DNA of 64,000 bases from Lichtheimia corymbifera B2541 (Eukaryota; Mucoromycota; Mucoromycetes; Mucorales; Lichtheimiaceae). The stretch covers positions 1 to 64,000 of the forward strand of contig JNEU01000936.1 of the NCBI GenBank assembly GCA_000697475.1, given 5' to 3'. This document shows, piece after piece, positions 61,041-64,000 of the stretch. A model generated the notes under the pieces. That model was not told where the DNA came from and ran no database searches. It saw only the letters and a list, made by a program, of their open reading frames with translations. A program made the position numbers and the translations under genes. Position 1 is the stretch's first letter. The number at the start of each line of letters is the position of its first letter.

Positions 61041-61532
61041 AAAAAGTAATGATGTTGGTGCACACCTATTGTACATACCCAAGCACCTCTCATATGCAAT
61101 ACAAAATCATTTTCCATTGCCTATATGTTTGAATATCAAATTTATATAAAAGAAAAGCGATTCTACCATAAGCACAAACGTGGCTCTATTTGGTAACTAA
61201 GAGACGTCATTGTTCTTCACTACTATTACTAGTGGTCGTTACTATGTTGCACAGAAAGGAGGCCTGAGCTTCATATTTATTATGCTATTGTTTGATCTGT
61301 GTAGCCAAGAAATGTTATAGACATTCGAATGAGCATGATATCGCTGGCATAATAGTAGCAGTGGTATTATCCATGTGGCGCGACATGATGATATCGATAG
61401 TGTGGCAGGTGGCATGAGACAAATATAGTAACTGGCCATGCAAATGGGATTTGGAACTAATTTGCGACGAGTGGGGTATAAAGAAAGAACGCACACCTCT
61501 TTCTATTTTCCTTGTGTCAAACCAAAGAACCA
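61041..61532. other. Intergenic region
   Basis: 3' side of Cdt2 and promoter of Pan1. No coding-like frame or RNA gene was seen. Confidence 0.4.
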
Positions 61533-64000
61533 ATGTACGGTGTGGGACAATCTGGAGGCTCTCTCGGAGCATCTCCCTCTGGAGGCAAGTACAAGAACCA
61601 ATCTATGCAAAAGACATTGAGTATAGCTGACAAGGATGTGCTCTTGCAGGCATTCGTCTCAACTTTATTACTCCAAGTGACCAAGCCAAATTCGAGGATC
61701 TGTTTAGTCGTGCAGCAGCATCTACGGGAAGCAATAAACTCCCTGGTAAGGTTGTTGATGATGAGCTGAATGCGATGGAACACTCATCGAGGGATTGCAT
61801 GTATCTACAATAGCTATGGCTGTGCGTGATATCTTGACGCGGTCGAGGGTGGATAACGATTCACTTGCAAAGATCTGGTAAGTGGTTGCTATATCAGGAG
61901 AGAGGGGATGTTGTCTCATTGCTATGATACATACAGGGATCTATCTTCGATTGCCAATGCACCTTATCTCACCTTTCCCGAGTTTGCAATTGCCATGTAC
62001 TTGACGTCTGAGAAACTACGAGGCAAGGTGGTGCCTGCTACGTTACCAAGTGCTATCCGAGAAGAAGTGGAATTGGCCATAGCAACATTAGCATCCAAAG
62101 AAGGCTCTAATCCTCCTATATCACAACCATCCATGCCACAAGCTTCATTCATGCCACAACAACAGCAACAACAGCAGCAATTTATGCCCCAAATCTCTCA
62201 ACCACAACCACAATTTCCTCAACAACAACAATTTGGAGGAGGATCGATGATGCAACCACAGATACCAGCCATGACAGGTGCTTCTCCTTTTCCAAACATG
62301 ATGAATCCATCACCTATGACAACACCACCTGTGCAGGCACCAATGCGAACTGGAATTGCACCACCCATGTACAATGACAACAAGCCGCGTCTTGCAGGAC
62401 AGGATTTTGCTAGTAAAATGATGCCCAATCAAGCAGGTGGTGTGGTGGATCTTGTCACGGGTCGTTCAACAATGCCATCTGCAACAACGTGGAAAATCAG
62501 TCCTGAAGAAAAGCAACGCTATCGTGACATTTTCACAGCATGGAATGGTCCTGGGCTCACTTACATGCCTGGCAATACAGCACGTGAAGTCCTTTTGCAA
62601 TCCAACTTGTCTGAACAAGATCTCATGAGAATTTGGCACTTGGCTGATCGTGATAATCGTGGAAGTCTTGATGCCGATGAATTTGCTATTGCTATGCACT
62701 TGATTTATCGTAAGCTCAATGGCGTTGAAGTTCCATCCACTTTACCCGCAGAATTGGCAGCACCTTCAAGTGTTCTCAAAAAGTTTGTTCGTGGTTATCA
62801 GAGCTCGCCTACTCCACCCCCTATGCAACGTTCTCCACAGCAACAACAAGAGTATCATCCACCTGTTGAAGATTCTCATACGGGATACGTATCCAATGCT
62901 AGAAGAAAGGGTCCTGCGAGTCGTTTTCGATCATCCGTTGCTTCTCGACCTCGAATGCAATCCTATGATGAAGAAGAAGAGGAAGAAGAAGATGGTGGAT
63001 ATGACAACAGTGCAGAGATTGAGGAACTACGATTTCAGATCAGAGGTGTTAAGGACCAATTGGATCGTTTGAATGCCAGCAATGCACGTAACCAGGATAC
63101 ATTCAGCGGCGATGACAACCGATATTCAGTGGAGGAGCTTAAAGATAAGATCCGTAAGACCCAGGAAGAGCTTACACGTGCTTCACGATCCAATCCCAAG
63201 TACTTTGAAAATGCTGAGACGCTGCTTGATCTGCTCGAGACACAAAAGACATTGCAGGATGAGATTCAGTACTTGTGTAACCGTGATATTCCAGTATTGG
63301 CACGACAGCTACGTGGTGCAGTTGCAGAGTTGCGTGATACCAAGGTGCGATACGGACGCAAAAATGATGGATCACAGGATTATATGGCGTTTGTGGAACC
63401 CACAGGTCCTGGTGGTATTGTGACAGAGAGTGATCGTGTTCGTGCCAAGGCTAAGGCTATGATGGCAGCACGCAAGGCAGGCACTTCAAGTTCACGTGAT
63501 GCATCGTATGATCTCAAAAAAGCCGAGCAAGAGAAAGAAGACTATGATCGTCAAGCTGATCAGTATGAGCGAGAAATGGAACGTTCCAGAGACGCATTAC
63601 GGGATTTACGTGGCGAGTTGAACTATTTGTCAAGTCTTTCTGAATCCAAGGCTATCAAGGATAAGAAGAGATTTGATAAGGGCCAAGATTTATCTTATGA
63701 ACTTCGACGTTTTGTGGATCAACTTGAACGTGATTCTATTCTTGGTGGTACATCGTCATCATCAGTATCCACACCATCCACAGAACCACGCTATGGCTCT
63801 TCTTCGCTATCAACTGGAGGACCTTCACTATCTCCCAAGCCCGCAACAGCACCCACTAGTCCCAAACCTCCAGCTGCCTCTACACCACCACCTTCTAAGC
63901 CAAGAACTGCCGAAGAAATCAAAAAAGAGGTAACAAATACTTTGGAGCTTATCATGAACGTGTTACTCATTGTTTTTTCTTATTCCCATAACTTTTCAGG
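61533..64000 (+). CDS. PAN1: Pan1-like EH-domain endocytic scaffold, 5' part
   Basis: Actin-patch/endocytosis scaffold of the Pan1-End3-Sla1 complex; it continues past the window. Start ATG 61533 (YGVGQSGGSLGASPSG). The first EH domain begins RLNFITPSDQAKFEDLFSRA and continues RVDNDSLAKIWDLSSIANAP and FPEFAIAMYLTSEKLRG. A Gln/Pro-rich linker precedes the second EH domain (WKISPEEKQRYRDIFTAWNG, LMRIWHLADRDNRGSLDADE). Then come an acidic stretch, long coiled coil (IEELRFQIRGVKDQLDRL, EKEDYDRQADQYEREMERSR) and a Ser/Pro-rich region ending AEEIKKE at an intron donor (63930). Intron 1 (61585-61649) has a GC donor (GCAAGT), needed to enter the EH domain in frame. Confidence 0.92.

Overview
The window looks like nuclear DNA of an early-diverging filamentous fungus, most likely a Mucoromycota (Mucorales-type) species. 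The evidence is about 20 protein genes split by short (about 40-75 nt) GT-AG introns with 'ctaat/ctaac'-like branch points, moderate GC, Gln/Asn/Ser-rich regulators (Zn2Cys6, TEA, GATA, GDS1/APSES) and fungal families such as DUF7137, Ecl1, Ppn1, Pan1 and CLASP. Genus is not determined; all names rest on motif recognition, not database searches.

Layout. 1-6.5 kb is a repeat-only block: two overlapping giant fold-back (inverted-repeat) structures sharing one repeat family, with a swarm of about 150-bp palindromic units in the first. 6.5-11.4 kb is gene-poor: eroded coding relics, a 25/26-nt minisatellite, one tRNA-Thr(UGU) and a relic of the fold-back family. 11.5-12.5 kb holds a small unrecognised multi-exon gene. 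12.8-16.1 kb is a large GIY-YIG-like gene that I read as a pseudogene (four in-frame stops, two frameshifts), followed by a minisatellite.

From 16.8 kb onward the DNA is ordinary and gene-dense: aldo/keto reductase (-), Zn2Cys6 transcription factor (-), secreted unknown (-), AFG1 ATPase (+), Ppn1 endopolyphosphatase (-), PQ-loop protein (+), unknown (-), Shg1/BOD1 COMPASS subunit (+), AAGAB/p34 adaptin-binding protein (+), DUF7137 membrane protein (+), Ecl1-like zinc protein (+), PARN deadenylase (-), CLASP/Stu1 (+), TEA/ATTS transcription factor (+), SET-domain protein (-), purple acid phosphatase (-), GDS1 winged-helix/APSES-like regulator (-), two small neighbouring GATA-finger genes (-), Ctf8 (-) divergent from Cdt2/DTL (+), and the 5' part of Pan1 (+, runs off the window).

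No operon-like or clearly novel multi-gene system is visible. The most interesting items are the fold-back block (a potential natural hairpin-RNA locus), the paired GATA mini-genes sharing an intron position, the head-to-head Ctf8/Cdt2 pair with an MluI cell-cycle box between them, the decaying GIY-YIG gene, in-frame 9- and 12-nt microexons, and three GC-AG introns with the same GCAAGT donor.
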